Shown: positions 1 to 8,384, counted from the first letter of the stretch. The stretch is 13,645 nt of DNA from Desulfobacterales bacterium (GCA_027066725.1 JAMONC010000112.1:1-13645); one strand, 5' to 3'. Numbers and translations are program-made. Notes: generated from the letters alone by a model not told the origin.

Positions 1-1212
1 GAAGGACTTATAGTCCCAATATCTATGACCATACTCTTTTTAGTTTTCCCAAAAGAAGAGGCAGGTCTTGCAATGGGTATTTATGGTTTAGGTGCAAGTT
101 TTGCTCCTGCCTTGGGTCCAACTATAGGTGGATTTTTAACAGAACACCTTAGTTGGAGATGGATTTTTTATGTAAATGTACCTGTTGGCTTAATAGGTTT
201 TTTATTAGCATTAATATTGCTTGAAGATGTTAAACCAGAAGATGAGAAAGCCTGGCCATTTGATTGGGTTGGTTTTATACTTCTTGCTATATTTCTAGGG
301 AGTCTTATTACCTTTATTACTAAAGGACAAGATAAAGGCTGGTTACAATCATATTTTATAATCACATTAATTGCTATATCTGTTTGTTCTTTAATAGCAT
401 TTTTAATATGGGAGCACTATCAACGCTATCCTGTATTAGACCTCTCTCTATTTAAAGATCCTATTTTTACAATAGGTGTTGTAACACTTGGTATATTTAG
501 TCTCACACTTTATGGCATCTTTTATTTAATGCCACTTTATATGGAAAGACTTAGGCTATATCCTACTTTACTTTCTGGCCTTATTATGCTTCCAGGTTCA
601 ATTGCTATGGGAATTTCCCTAATCATAGGAGGTGTATTATCTGATCGTATAGGAGTGCGTCCCATAGCTATTATATGTATGATATTTTATATCATTTTTT
701 CTTATCTATTAAGTATATTTGATTTATATACACCAAAGTCTATAGTTTTAATCATGTTTGTGCTTTGGTGTATACCAGCAGGACCTCTTTTCCCAACTCT
801 TACAACAGGATCTTTACAAAATGTAGAGGATAAAAAAGTTAATATGGGCTCTTCTATTCAAAATGTTACACGATTAGTATGTGGCTCTATAGGTACAGCT
901 ATTGCTACAACAATACTTGAAAGAAGAGCAAGTTATTTTTTTGATATGCTAAGTGCCCATACAAATTATGGACACATGCCATTTTTGCTTGCATGGCAAA
1001 AAGCTGTTAAAGGATTTGTAGCAAAAGGTGCTTGTCTTTCTTTTGCTAGAGAACAGGCAAATGCACTTATGGATTTTTATATAAAGGCTCATTCATATTT
1101 TATTGCCTATCAAGCCAGTTTTAAAATTCTGGCATTATTAGCACTTATGGGACTTCCTATTTTATTCTTTTTTAAAGTAGAAAAAGGGTCTAAAAAACAT
1201 ATAGCAATTTAA
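1..1212 (+). CDS. MFS multidrug efflux permease, DHA2/EmrB type (5' truncated by window edge)
   Basis: This is an inner-membrane proton-driven drug exporter of the 14-helix DHA2 (EmrB/QacA-like) family. The frame is open to base 1, so the true start lies upstream; roughly the first 100 residues, with about four helices, are missing. The first ATG in view (base 25) falls inside conserved sequence and is not the start. The family's motif C region is clear: GLGASFAPALGPTIGG followed by SWRWIFYVNVPVG. A motif-A-like loop, GVLSDRIGVRP, lies between later helices, and long hydrophobic stretches continue to a short basic tail. The stop is 10 bp before the TetR gene, with the TolC-type channel next, which fits a tripartite export operon. 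Substrate cannot be predicted. Family assignment is confident; EmrB orthology is not claimed. Confidence 0.9.
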   Translation, partial: EGLIVPISMTILFLVFPKEEAGLAMGIYGLGASFAPALGPTIGGFLTEHLSWRWIFYVNVPVGLIGFLLALILLEDVKPEDEKAWPFDWVGFILLAIFLGSLITFITKGQDKGWLQSYFIITLIAISVCSLIAFLIWEHYQRYPVLDLSLFKDPIFTIGVVTLGIFSLTLYGIFYLMPLYMERLRLYPTLLSGLIMLPGSIAMGISLIIGGVLSDRIGVRPIAIICMIFYIIFSYLLSIFDLYTPKSIVLIMFVLWCIPAGPLFPTLTTGSLQNVEDKKVNMGSSIQNVTRLVCGSIGTAIATTILERRASYFFDMLSAHTNYGHMPFLLAWQKAVKGFVAKGACLSFAREQANALMDFYIKAHSYFIAYQASFKILALLALMGLPILFFFKVEKGSKKHIAI

Positions 1213-1222
1213 GGATGTAAAG

Positions 1223-1903
1223 ATGGAGCAGATATATAAAGATCAAGCCAAAAAGGAAAGAAGGAAAAGAGAACAAGAAAGACTTTATAAAAGAGAGATA
1301 CTAGATGTAGCACTTGAGCTTTTTTCTGAACGTGGTTTTCATAATGTTTCAATGCAAGAAATTGCCCAAAAGGCAGAGTTTGGACTTGGTACTTTATATA
1401 AATTTTTTGGGAATAAAGAGGGATTATATAAACAACTTGTGCTAGAAAAGGCTATAAGTTGTCACAAGTTACTTAATGTAGCCTTAGAACAAAGTAGCGA
1501 TCCTCTTTTAGCTTTAGAGGCATATATAAACGGTAAGCTTTCTTTTTTTAGAGAAAATAAAGCATTTATAAGATTATACTTAACAGAAACTCAAGGTGCT
1601 CGATTTAATATTAAGGTAGGGTTAGATAAAGAACTTTTAAGCCTTCATGAGGATATAATAGGTAAATTAACAAGGGTTTTTGAGCAAGGATTTAAAGATA
1701 AAATATTTATAAAGGTTGCTACTGCTAGAGTGCTTGCTATTTCATTAAATGGCCTCACAAATGCTATTATTATGGAATGGTTAGATAATGACTCTGAATG
1801 TAATATGCCAGATGCCAGAAAGATAATGAGGATTTTTCTTGGTTCTTTACTACCAGATAAAATCGTTAAAGATCTTAGAGAAAAGGGTATATGGAAGGAG
1901 TAA
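1223..1903 (+). CDS. TetR/AcrR-family transcriptional regulator
   Basis: This 226-residue protein is probably the local repressor of the efflux operon. The N-terminal 20 residues are a strongly basic Lys/Arg/Glu-rich extension. The TetR DNA-binding domain follows at about residues 22-70: a helix with ALELFSERGFHNVSMQEIA, then the recognition segment GLGTLYKFFGNKEGLY, typical of the family. Residues 80-226 are a helical ligand-binding/dimerisation domain without a signature I can tie to a ligand. The ATG is preceded by AAGGA (1211-1215), which overlaps the end of the upstream gene, with 7-nt spacing. The 3' end runs into the ribosome-binding region of the next gene, so the three genes are probably one transcript. 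Autoregulation by drug-like ligands is inferred from family behaviour; no operator is visible because the operon promoter is outside the window. Confidence 0.92.
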   Translation: MEQIYKDQAKKERRKREQERLYKREILDVALELFSERGFHNVSMQEIAQKAEFGLGTLYKFFGNKEGLYKQLVLEKAISCHKLLNVALEQSSDPLLALEAYINGKLSFFRENKAFIRLYLTETQGARFNIKVGLDKELLSLHEDIIGKLTRVFEQGFKDKIFIKVATARVLAISLNGLTNAIIMEWLDNDSECNMPDARKIMRIFLGSLLPDKIVKDLREKGIWKE

Positions 1904-1905
1904 AT

Positions 1906-3246
1906 ATGTCTCATTTTAAAGTTCAAATTATATTTTTTATTATTATTTGTCTAATTATACATAGCAACCCTATTAAAGCTAAGGAACTAGCTTCTAATAA
2001 GGTATTGGTAGTAGATTTAAATAAGGCTATAAATATAGCCTTAAAGAATAATCCAAATATGAAGGCAAGCAGTGCTGCAATAAATGCGAGTATTCAAAAA
2101 GAAAAGGCTTCTTGGGCTGCAAGGTTAGCTAAGATTACTGTAGAATATAATTATACTAGACTAAAAGAGGCTCCATATATAAAATTTGCTATTCCCCCAT
2201 ATCCTTCAATGGAGTTTCCTGCAGGGAAAAACAGAGATATAAAGTGGGATATAAGCATTATTCAGCCACTTTTTACTGGTTTTGCCTTAGTTACTAAACA
2301 GAAATTAGCAGCACTTGGGATAAATATTGCCAGGCTTAAACAAGAACAAACAAGATTAGATCTAATAAGAGCTGTTTCTATTTGTTACTATAATATCTTA
2401 TTAGAAAAGAGTAATGTTGAGGTGGCTGAGGAAAGCCTGGATCAATTACAAGCACATCTAAAAGATGCACAAAATTTTTATAAACAAGGTTTAATTGAAT
2501 ATAATGATTTATTAAAGTCGCAAGTTGCTGTAGCTGCAGCCAAACAAAGACTTGTTAAGGCAAGAAGTGATTTAAACGCAGCAAAATCAATGCTAAATGT
2601 TTTATTAAATCGGGATATCACTTTGCCTATTGAGATAAGAAACGTAAGTATAGAGTTAACTCCTATTTCTCCTTTAAAAGACTTTTTAGTCTTAGCCCTA
2701 AAAAATAGACCAATTCTAAAAGAGCTAAATTTAAAATTAAAGCAGGCGGAATTAGGAGTTAGATTAGCTAAAAGCCAATTTTGGCCACAGGTTTCTCTTA
2801 TTGCACGTTATCAACAGGAGGGAGATAATTTATTAGCAACACGTAATGATTATACAAACTCTTATAATTCTATGATCATAGTAAATGCTAAATGGAATAT
2901 ATTTTCTTGGGGACAAACTTATCATCAGGTAAGGGCAGCTCAAGATAATGTCTTTATACTAAGACAGACCATATTTGATGTAAGAAATAAGATTGAACTA
3001 CAAGTAAAAAAGGCTTGGCTATCAGTAAAAGTAGCCTTAGAAAATATAGTTACAGCTAAAAGTGCACTGAAACAGGCAAAGGAAAACTACAGGATTACCA
3101 ATTTACAGTACAAGCATCAGCTTGCAACATCAACAGATGTACTTGATGCTAGGAAGTATTTAACCCAAGCAGAGACAAATTATCATCAAGCACTATATGG
3201 TTATGAAATTGCTTTATGTAATCTAAAACGGGCTATTGGCAAGTAA
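1906..3246 (+). CDS. TolC-family outer membrane efflux protein
   Basis: This is an outer-membrane channel of the TolC/OEP family and the exit duct for the upstream pump. The start is placed at ATG 1906 because GGAAGGAG (1893-1900) sits 5 nt upstream. An in-frame ATG at 1891 would place this Shine-Dalgarno inside the gene. The 446-residue product begins with a signal peptide: a short basic start, a hydrophobic core FFIIICLII, and a likely cleavage after NPIKA. Two repeated OEP halves follow, at about residues 33-225 and 250-440. Each has long heptad-rich helices, and the first half contains the family-typical QPLFTGFALVTK. The second half has WNIFSWGQTYHQVRAAQ. Length is normal for the family. 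The gene ends 3 bp before the 3' end of the converging pilB gene. The periplasmic adaptor partner is not in view. Confidence 0.93.
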   Translation: MSHFKVQIIFFIIICLIIHSNPIKAKELASNKVLVVDLNKAINIALKNNPNMKASSAAINASIQKEKASWAARLAKITVEYNYTRLKEAPYIKFAIPPYPSMEFPAGKNRDIKWDISIIQPLFTGFALVTKQKLAALGINIARLKQEQTRLDLIRAVSICYYNILLEKSNVEVAEESLDQLQAHLKDAQNFYKQGLIEYNDLLKSQVAVAAAKQRLVKARSDLNAAKSMLNVLLNRDITLPIEIRNVSIELTPISPLKDFLVLALKNRPILKELNLKLKQAELGVRLAKSQFWPQVSLIARYQQEGDNLLATRNDYTNSYNSMIIVNAKWNIFSWGQTYHQVRAAQDNVFILRQTIFDVRNKIELQVKKAWLSVKVALENIVTAKSALKQAKENYRITNLQYKHQLATSTDVLDARKYLTQAETNYHQALYGYEIALCNLKRAIGK

Positions 3247-3275
3247 GTCTTATCTTATACAGGCAGATCTTACTT
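3241..3275. repeat. Imperfect inverted repeat at the convergent 3' ends
   Basis: The left arm is 3241-3250 (AAGTAAGTCT) and the right arm is 3265-3275 (AGATCTTACTT). They pair over 10 positions with one bulged base around a 14-nt loop, spanning the stop codons of the two converging genes. It could act as a two-way terminator because no other space exists between the genes. There is no T-run on either side, so intrinsic terminator function is doubtful. Confidence 0.25.
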
Positions 3276-5562
3276 GTCTTAAGTCTGTTTCACCTGCTAA
3301 GACTTTATGGATGCCATCTTGTTTTAGTGTAATCATGCCGTTTTCCATAGCTTGTTTTCTTATTTCTGCAACAGGTGCTTTTTTCTGTATTAATAATCTT
3401 AGTTCATCGTTTGCAACTAAAAGCTCATGTATAGCGAGCCTTCCTCTATAGCCTGTCATATTACACTTGGAACAACCTTTCGCTTTAAACAAGGTGACAT
3501 TTTTGAGTTTGTCCGGGTCTAACGGTGTTGTGGGGTGTTCACCGTATTCTTCAACAAGAAGTTCTATTTCTTGCTCTGAAGGGGTATAAGGTTCTTTACA
3601 GTGACTACAGAGCCTTTTTACAAGCCTTTGAGATAAAACTCCAAGTAAAGCATCTGCAAAGTTAAATGGGTCCATTCCCATTCCAAGTAACCTTGTTACT
3701 GTTTCTGGAGCAGTATTGGTATGAAGTGTTGAAAATACCAGGTGTCCTGTTAAAGAGGCTTCTATAATGGTATTGGCAGTTTCTTCATCTCTAGTTTCAC
3801 CAACCATTATAATATCTGGATCTGCCCTTAAGAAAGCCCTTAGCACCCTTGCAAAGGTAAGCCCTATAGAAGGCTTTACCTGTACTTGTCTAAGTCCGTC
3901 TTGGACAATTTCTACAGGGTCTTCTGCGGTCCATATCTTTTTTTCAGGTCTGTTAAGATACCCAAGTGCAGCATGAAGGGTGGTAGTTTTACCAGAACCC
4001 GTAGGTCCTACTACCAAGATTAGTCCATAAGGCATTGCCAATAAAGCCTTAAGACGCTCTAGATGTTCTGGTAAAAGCCCTATTCTATCAAGGGGTAAGG
4101 CATTTGAACCAGCTAATATTCTCAAGACAACATCCTCATTATTTTCTGTAGTTGGTATGGTTGCTACACGGAGTTCTATGTGTCGGCCATTTCTAGTTTT
4201 AAACTTGATTTTACCATCTTGGGGGAGTCTTTTTTCTGCAATGTCTAGGTTAGCTAATATCTTTATTCGAGATATTAATGCACGCTTATAAGCATATGGT
4301 ACTGTTTGATATTTTATACAATCTCCATCTATCCTGAATCTAATAAGACATCCCCTTTTACCTGTTAGACTTTCTATATGTATATCTGATGCGCGTTTCA
4401 TAACCGCATCTTCAATAATGCGGTTAGCCATTTGAACCACTACATTATCTGCATCAGATACAACATCTTCCTCTATTTCATCCTCTACTTCTTCTTCAAC
4501 TAGTTCTAATTGTTCAAATACATCCTTACTGTTTCCAAAGTTATATTTCCCAAAGAAATAATCAATAAATTTATTAATATCGTCTTTTAATGCTACAGCA
4601 AACTGGAAATTATTGGCCTTTAATACACGTCTTATATTATCTATTTTTACAATATCATGTGGATTATCAACAGCTACTAATAAAGTACCATTTTGCTCCC
4701 TTATAGGTATACAGCTATTGGTTCTAAAAAATTGTTCTTTTATACCTTTTATACACTCAGGAGCCTTACCAAGTTCAAGTTCATTAAACTCTACAAATGG
4801 ACATTGATAGTATTCTGCAAGGGATTGTCCAATTTCTGTTTTATCAATCCCAAAATAGTCAATTAATATATTTTCTATAGGCTTTTTTTGTTGTCTTGCA
4901 AGTTTGACAGCTTCATCATGCTGTTCTTCTGTTAATAACCCTTTACGTATAAGATAGTAAAATCTTCCATATTTTTGTGCTGTTTGTGATAATGTATCTA
5001 AATGCTGTTTTGCATTTCTATAGGTAGGATCAATCTTTACAATTTGTTCTAGGGCTTCTATAGCAGAAGATACAGCTCCTGTTTTTTCATGAGTAAGAGC
5101 CAAACGATATAATACATCAAGCTTTAGGTTTAATGGAATATCAGGTTCTTTTAGAGCTGCTTCAAGATTTTCTATTGCCTCAAAAGGCATATCCATATTT
5201 AAATATGCATCTGCTATTCTAGAGTAGACCTCAGCTTTCCTATAGCCTTCTTCTAAAAGTTTTTTAAATTCCTCAATGGCTTCCATAGGAAATCCTGCTT
5301 CCATTAGGCCTACAGCCATATTAAATCTCTGAAGCAGGTCAAATTCCTTGTTAGATTCTAGTGACTCTAAGGTATTTGTGTTACTCTCTCCATTATTACT
5401 ACTAAGGCTATCAATCTTTTGTTTTATTTCTTCTTTTATTTTTGTGTCTTTATCATCTAACTTATTAAGAATATCGAGATAAATCTCTCTTGCTTCTTCT
5501 TCGAGTCCTTGAGATGCATATAATTCTGCTTCCATTAATCTGTTTTGTACTTCTTCATTCAT
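3250..5562 (-). CDS. pilB: PilB/GspE-family type IV pilus assembly ATPase with N-terminal TPR-like region
   Basis: This is a cytoplasmic hexameric secretion ATPase expected to power type IV pilus extension. The 770-residue product is longer than the usual PilB length of about 570. Residues 1-50 are helical and charged, 75-195 resemble TPR repeats, and 198-345 look like the MshEN/T2SSE-N domain. An acidic linker lies at 353-370 and the ATPase follows at 371-770. Visible motifs are ASDIHIES (391-398), Walker A GPTGSGKTT (519-527), the Asp box AEDPVE (546-551), Walker B DPDIIMVGE (581-589) and the His box TGHLVFSTLHTNTA (605-618). Two Cys pairs, C652/C655 and C697/C700, form the zinc-binding tetracysteine motif. 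ATG 5562 is chosen because GGGGTGAT lies at 5566-5573; a TTG at 5577 is the alternative. It is last in the mglB-mglA operon. A type II secretion GspE is possible, but the context favours pili. Confidence 0.9.
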   Translation of the reverse strand: MNEEVQNRLMEAELYASQGLEEEAREIYLDILNKLDDKDTKIKEEIKQKIDSLSSNNGESNTNTLESLESNKEFDLLQRFNMAVGLMEAGFPMEAIEEFKKLLEEGYRKAEVYSRIADAYLNMDMPFEAIENLEAALKEPDIPLNLKLDVLYRLALTHEKTGAVSSAIEALEQIVKIDPTYRNAKQHLDTLSQTAQKYGRFYYLIRKGLLTEEQHDEAVKLARQQKKPIENILIDYFGIDKTEIGQSLAEYYQCPFVEFNELELGKAPECIKGIKEQFFRTNSCIPIREQNGTLLVAVDNPHDIVKIDNIRRVLKANNFQFAVALKDDINKFIDYFFGKYNFGNSKDVFEQLELVEEEVEDEIEEDVVSDADNVVVQMANRIIEDAVMKRASDIHIESLTGKRGCLIRFRIDGDCIKYQTVPYAYKRALISRIKILANLDIAEKRLPQDGKIKFKTRNGRHIELRVATIPTTENNEDVVLRILAGSNALPLDRIGLLPEHLERLKALLAMPYGLILVVGPTGSGKTTTLHAALGYLNRPEKKIWTAEDPVEIVQDGLRQVQVKPSIGLTFARVLRAFLRADPDIIMVGETRDEETANTIIEASLTGHLVFSTLHTNTAPETVTRLLGMGMDPFNFADALLGVLSQRLVKRLCSHCKEPYTPSEQEIELLVEEYGEHPTTPLDPDKLKNVTLFKAKGCSKCNMTGYRGRLAIHELLVANDELRLLIQKKAPVAEIRKQAMENGMITLKQDGIHKVLAGETDLRQVRSACIR

Positions 5563-5587
5563 AATATCACCCCACAAGGGAGATTAG

Positions 5588-7237
5588 TCATAATAACTTT
5601 TCAATTTCTATTACAGGTATTTTTTGTGCACCTTGTTTTATGTATCCTTTAATAGGATTATCTTTACTTTCTTCTGGTTCCCAATTTTTATCAAAAGGAC
5701 CTGGAATTTCTTGTGGTGGTCCCGAGGTAACAATTGCACATAATCCTTTGGGAGTATCTATAATTATTAGATGATTTCCTGATCTTTCTGCACCAAAAAG
5801 TTGTGAGGCTGATGGATTATCGATAATAGGTACTGTAATAGTTTTTAGTTCATCTTCAGTTTTTTGAGATAGCTTTCCTAAAAACATATTTTTTATTTTT
5901 GTCCATGGCCAAGTTTTAAATTTAGAAAGTTCTAGAGTATTTGAATTTTTTACTTGATTTTTAGCCTTTCTAGGAATAGGACCATTGTATACAATCTCTA
6001 TATTGGGTGGTATTGCAGAGAATCTATTATTCCAGTTAATTCCTAGTAGTCGAGTCCAAGGGCAAGGCTTTTTTTCGTTTTCTATTAAATTTTTTATAGG
6101 TTTAACTACATAATCTCTTTTCTTTTTCTGTTGAAATTGTTTAGGTAGTAAATCAAATTTTTGTAAGTTATTAATGATATAGTTATATTGATTTTCTAAT
6201 TCTTCTCTTAATGTCTTATGAAATAGATATAGTTTTTTAGCTTCTTTACTTTTATGTAATGTCTGTTCTATTGGTATTATTTTATCTATACAATCATCTA
6301 AAATGATTAATTGTTTTTTAATTGTGTCTAATAGTAGATCTTTAATTCTAGTATCTATCATTTCAGATTGTTCTTCTGTTGTGGTTTTATATTTAGTTTG
6401 ACTTTGTTTAGTTGTCTTTTTATTTGTTTCTTGTATAGAGTCTTTATAATTATTTAATAATTTTTTAAATTCAGAAGTTATATTTTTGACTTCTACTTCA
6501 GATAAGTCTTCATTTTTAAATGAAGATTTTAAAAATTTTACACCTTTCTTTAGAATTATAGGGGTATTAGTTGGTAGTTTATCAGGAGATACTAAAAGAT
6601 ATTCAATTATTTCTTCCATTAATGTTAATAACTCTATAGATTTTATTTTATTATCACCATCATCAGAAATTTGGGTTTTTAACTGTTTAACTATTTTTAG
6701 AGCTTCCTCAACTAATTTAGGTGTTATTTCCCACTCAACAGTAAGTACTACTTGTTCTAGTTTGTCAATTAATGTGAGTGTTTCATCATTATAACTATCA
6801 GTTTCATCAAATGTATTATTTGTTATTTCTTCATTTTCCAATTCTAATTCAAATTCAAGCTCTTCGTCATTTTCTACTGGCTCTATACTGTCTATATTTT
6901 CTGGTTCTATTTCTAATAGATTTTCGTCAGTATTTAAAAATTTTTCTTCTATGTTAACTTGTTTTTCTTCATCAATTAATAAAAGGTCATCTGATGAATC
7001 CTTAACCGACATTTCTATTTCTGAATCATCTTTATTTGATTTATCTATTTCTATCTTAGATTGTTTTTCTTTTGTAATTTCTTTTAGTTCTAATTCAGAC
7101 TCTTTTTCTTCTACCTCTTTAATTTCATTTGTTAGAGGATCGATGACAATTTTTTTAGTAGGATTAAAAAGATTATCTATTGTTCCCTCTATTTCTTTAG
7201 TAAAATCATTAGGGTCTGGTAAGTTTTCTATTGTCAT
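5588..7237 (-). CDS. Acidic multidomain protein with probable divergent C-terminal CheW-like domain
   Basis: I do not recognise this 549-residue protein as a whole. Residues 1-39 hold a short motif (IEGTIDNLFNP). Residues 40-157 are a low-complexity, Glu/Asp-rich, probably disordered stretch. Residues 155-265 are helical with VEWEITPKLVEEAL, perhaps an HPt-like bundle. Residues 270-290 are a Thr/Lys/Gln linker and 292-390 are helical and charged. Residues 392-549 look like a degraded CheW fold: NRFSAIPPNIEIV resembles the first strand pair, LIIIDTPKGLCAIVTSG resembles the GLvVD strand region, and the end NPIKGYIKQGAQKIPVIEIEKLL resembles the CheW terminal strand. The start has a strong AAGGAGG (7244-7250), which overlaps the mglA stop, with 6-nt spacing. 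Placed between mglA and pilB, it could be an adaptor from chemosensory kinase to polarity or pilus machinery. The CheW reading is my own pattern match, moderately sure. Confidence 0.6.
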   Translation of the reverse strand: MTIENLPDPNDFTKEIEGTIDNLFNPTKKIVIDPLTNEIKEVEEKESELELKEITKEKQSKIEIDKSNKDDSEIEMSVKDSSDDLLLIDEEKQVNIEEKFLNTDENLLEIEPENIDSIEPVENDEELEFELELENEEITNNTFDETDSYNDETLTLIDKLEQVVLTVEWEITPKLVEEALKIVKQLKTQISDDGDNKIKSIELLTLMEEIIEYLLVSPDKLPTNTPIILKKGVKFLKSSFKNEDLSEVEVKNITSEFKKLLNNYKDSIQETNKKTTKQSQTKYKTTTEEQSEMIDTRIKDLLLDTIKKQLIILDDCIDKIIPIEQTLHKSKEAKKLYLFHKTLREELENQYNYIINNLQKFDLLPKQFQQKKKRDYVVKPIKNLIENEKKPCPWTRLLGINWNNRFSAIPPNIEIVYNGPIPRKAKNQVKNSNTLELSKFKTWPWTKIKNMFLGKLSQKTEDELKTITVPIIDNPSASQLFGAERSGNHLIIIDTPKGLCAIVTSGPPQEIPGPFDKNWEPEESKDNPIKGYIKQGAQKIPVIEIEKLL

Positions 7238-7248
7238 AGTATGCCTCC

Positions 7249-7902
7249 TTATGGCCGTGCCATATGATTAGATTTCATAGATATCCTAGAAGCTCCTAAA
7301 AGGTTTTTGGCAGTTACATATTTAATAGTTCTTTTACTTATCTCTTTTAAAGTTTCGAAAACCCCAATTCCTTGGGTTGCACAGGCTTCAAAGGCTACAG
7401 TTTTAAGTTCTTGATTTAGATCTTGATTGAGTTCTTCTACACTAAGCGTTGGAATTGGGGATTTAACTAGATCTCGTTTATTGTACTGAAGCACTATCGG
7501 AAGATCTTTTATGTCTAAATTGTAGGTCCTAAGATTCTTTTTTAGATCTTCCATACTTTCTATGTTTTTGGCACGGCGTACACGTAAAGAATCTGCTACA
7601 AATACTAATCCATCCACCCCTTTTAATACTAACCGTCGGGTTGCTTCATAGATTGTTTGCCCTGGGACAGTATAGAGTTGAATCCTTATATTAAACCCTT
7701 GAACTTTACCTAAATGAATGGGAAGAAGATCAAAAAAAAGTGTACGATCTCCTTTAGTTTCTATAGTTAGGAGCTTACCTCTAACATTGCTCTGCATGGC
7801 ATTGTATATGTAGAGCAAATTTGTAGTCTTCCCACATCGTCCAGGGCCATAGTATACAATTTTACAGTGTATTTCCCTCTTACTTAAATCAATGAGGGCC
7901 AT
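7249..7902 (-). CDS. mglA: MglA-type Ras-like polarity GTPase
   Basis: This is a small GTPase of the MglA family, the nucleotide-dependent switch that sets the leading pole in M. xanthus motility. The 217-residue product begins MALIDLSKREIHCKIVYYG, matching the family's usual start; a TTG-started form with 10 extra residues (7932) is rejected. Motifs are the P-loop GPGRCGKTT (19-27), GDRTLFFD with R53, and TVPGQ with Q82 in place of the Ras DxxG. NKRD lies at 141-144 and an EACATQG G5-like segment at 172-178. R53 and Q82 fall at the same numbers as the residues I recall as catalytic in M. xanthus MglA. The gene starts 4 nt after the mglB stop and ends inside the Shine-Dalgarno of the next gene, so translational coupling is likely. 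The last 20 or so residues are a basic tail. Confidence 0.93.
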   Translation of the reverse strand: MALIDLSKREIHCKIVYYGPGRCGKTTNLLYIYNAMQSNVRGKLLTIETKGDRTLFFDLLPIHLGKVQGFNIRIQLYTVPGQTIYEATRRLVLKGVDGLVFVADSLRVRRAKNIESMEDLKKNLRTYNLDIKDLPIVLQYNKRDLVKSPIPTLSVEELNQDLNQELKTVAFEACATQGIGVFETLKEISKRTIKYVTAKNLLGASRISMKSNHMARP

Positions 7903-7906
7903 GTCA

Positions 7907-8317
7907 TTAAGATCCGCTTTCCTTTTCTTCAAAAAGTTTTTTTATCGTTTCAGAAAGTTGAGATATTCGTAATCTCACTAAACCTAGAGAGACTTCATCG
8001 TTAAATATAGTTATAAGAATTAAATCATTTCCTATCCTTGCAAAGTGGATGTTTTCTTTTTTGCCTTTATGGAATAATAAAGAAAAGTCCTCTTCTCCTA
8101 TTAACTTTGCTATCTGAGAAGTTGCTCCAAAGTTTGCTGCAGCAAGTGCTGCAAGTGCTGTGGTATCGATTTCTTGGCTTCTATCTCCACAGCTTGCTAT
8201 TATATTGCCCGCACTATCAATTAATAGAACTGCGGTAACCCCTGCATCTATTAGGGCACTATCTATCTCTGATTTTGTTTGTTCCAAAATAGGTGTATTT
8301 AAAATAAGATCACCCAT
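7907..8317 (-). CDS. mglB: MglB-type roadblock/LC7 protein, partner and likely GAP of MglA
   Basis: This 136-residue protein is a single roadblock/LC7 domain of the MglB type. In characterised systems MglB homodimers bind MglA and stimulate GTP hydrolysis at the lagging pole. The segments IDTTALAALAA (50-60), AKLIGEEDF (70-78) and SLGLVRLRI (110-118) are what I recall as most conserved among MglB proteins. The strand pattern VTAVLLIDSAGNIIAS (27-42) is the usual start of the fold. ATG 8317 has AGGA 6 nt upstream on the minus strand. It is the first gene of the leftward operon, immediately before mglA, the same order as in Myxococcus. The protein ends soon after the domain (KLFEEKESGS) and lacks the C-terminal extension I remember for M. 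xanthus MglB. Confidence 0.9.
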   Translation of the reverse strand: MGDLILNTPILEQTKSEIDSALIDAGVTAVLLIDSAGNIIASCGDRSQEIDTTALAALAAANFGATSQIAKLIGEEDFSLLFHKGKKENIHFARIGNDLILITIFNDEVSLGLVRLRISQLSETIKKLFEEKESGS

Positions 8318-8384
8318 TTTTATTCCTAAAAAGAGAAAATATCCTTTTCTTATTTTATTTATCCAATTCTCAGTCTCATCATTC

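Noticed and set aside
1891..1905. Upstream ATG for the TolC-family gene
   Set aside because: It places the GGAAGGAG ribosome site within the gene and puts an acidic stretch before the signal peptide; ATG 1906 fits both.
3241..3275. Intrinsic bidirectional terminator between the converging genes
   Set aside because: The hairpin is modest and no T-run follows on either strand, so it is listed only as an inverted repeat.
5563..5577. TTG start for pilB five codons upstream
   Set aside because: The GGGGTGAT ribosome site (5566-5573) would lie inside the coding sequence; it is well placed for ATG 5562.
6100..7237. Horizontally acquired or decayed gene because of low-complexity AT-rich sequence
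   Set aside because: The frame is uninterrupted, has a strong ribosome site, sits within operon spacing, and its composition follows from Glu/Lys/Asn/Ile codons.
6951..7271. Ser-rich open frame opposite the acidic protein
   Set aside because: Poly-Ser composition is the expected antisense of Glu/Asp-rich codons; no independent evidence for a gene.
7903..7932. TTG start for mglA adding ten residues and overlapping mglB
   Set aside because: MglA proteins normally begin at the M-A/S-x-I-x-x-S sequence found at ATG 7902; the extra residues simply read the mglB 3' end in another frame.
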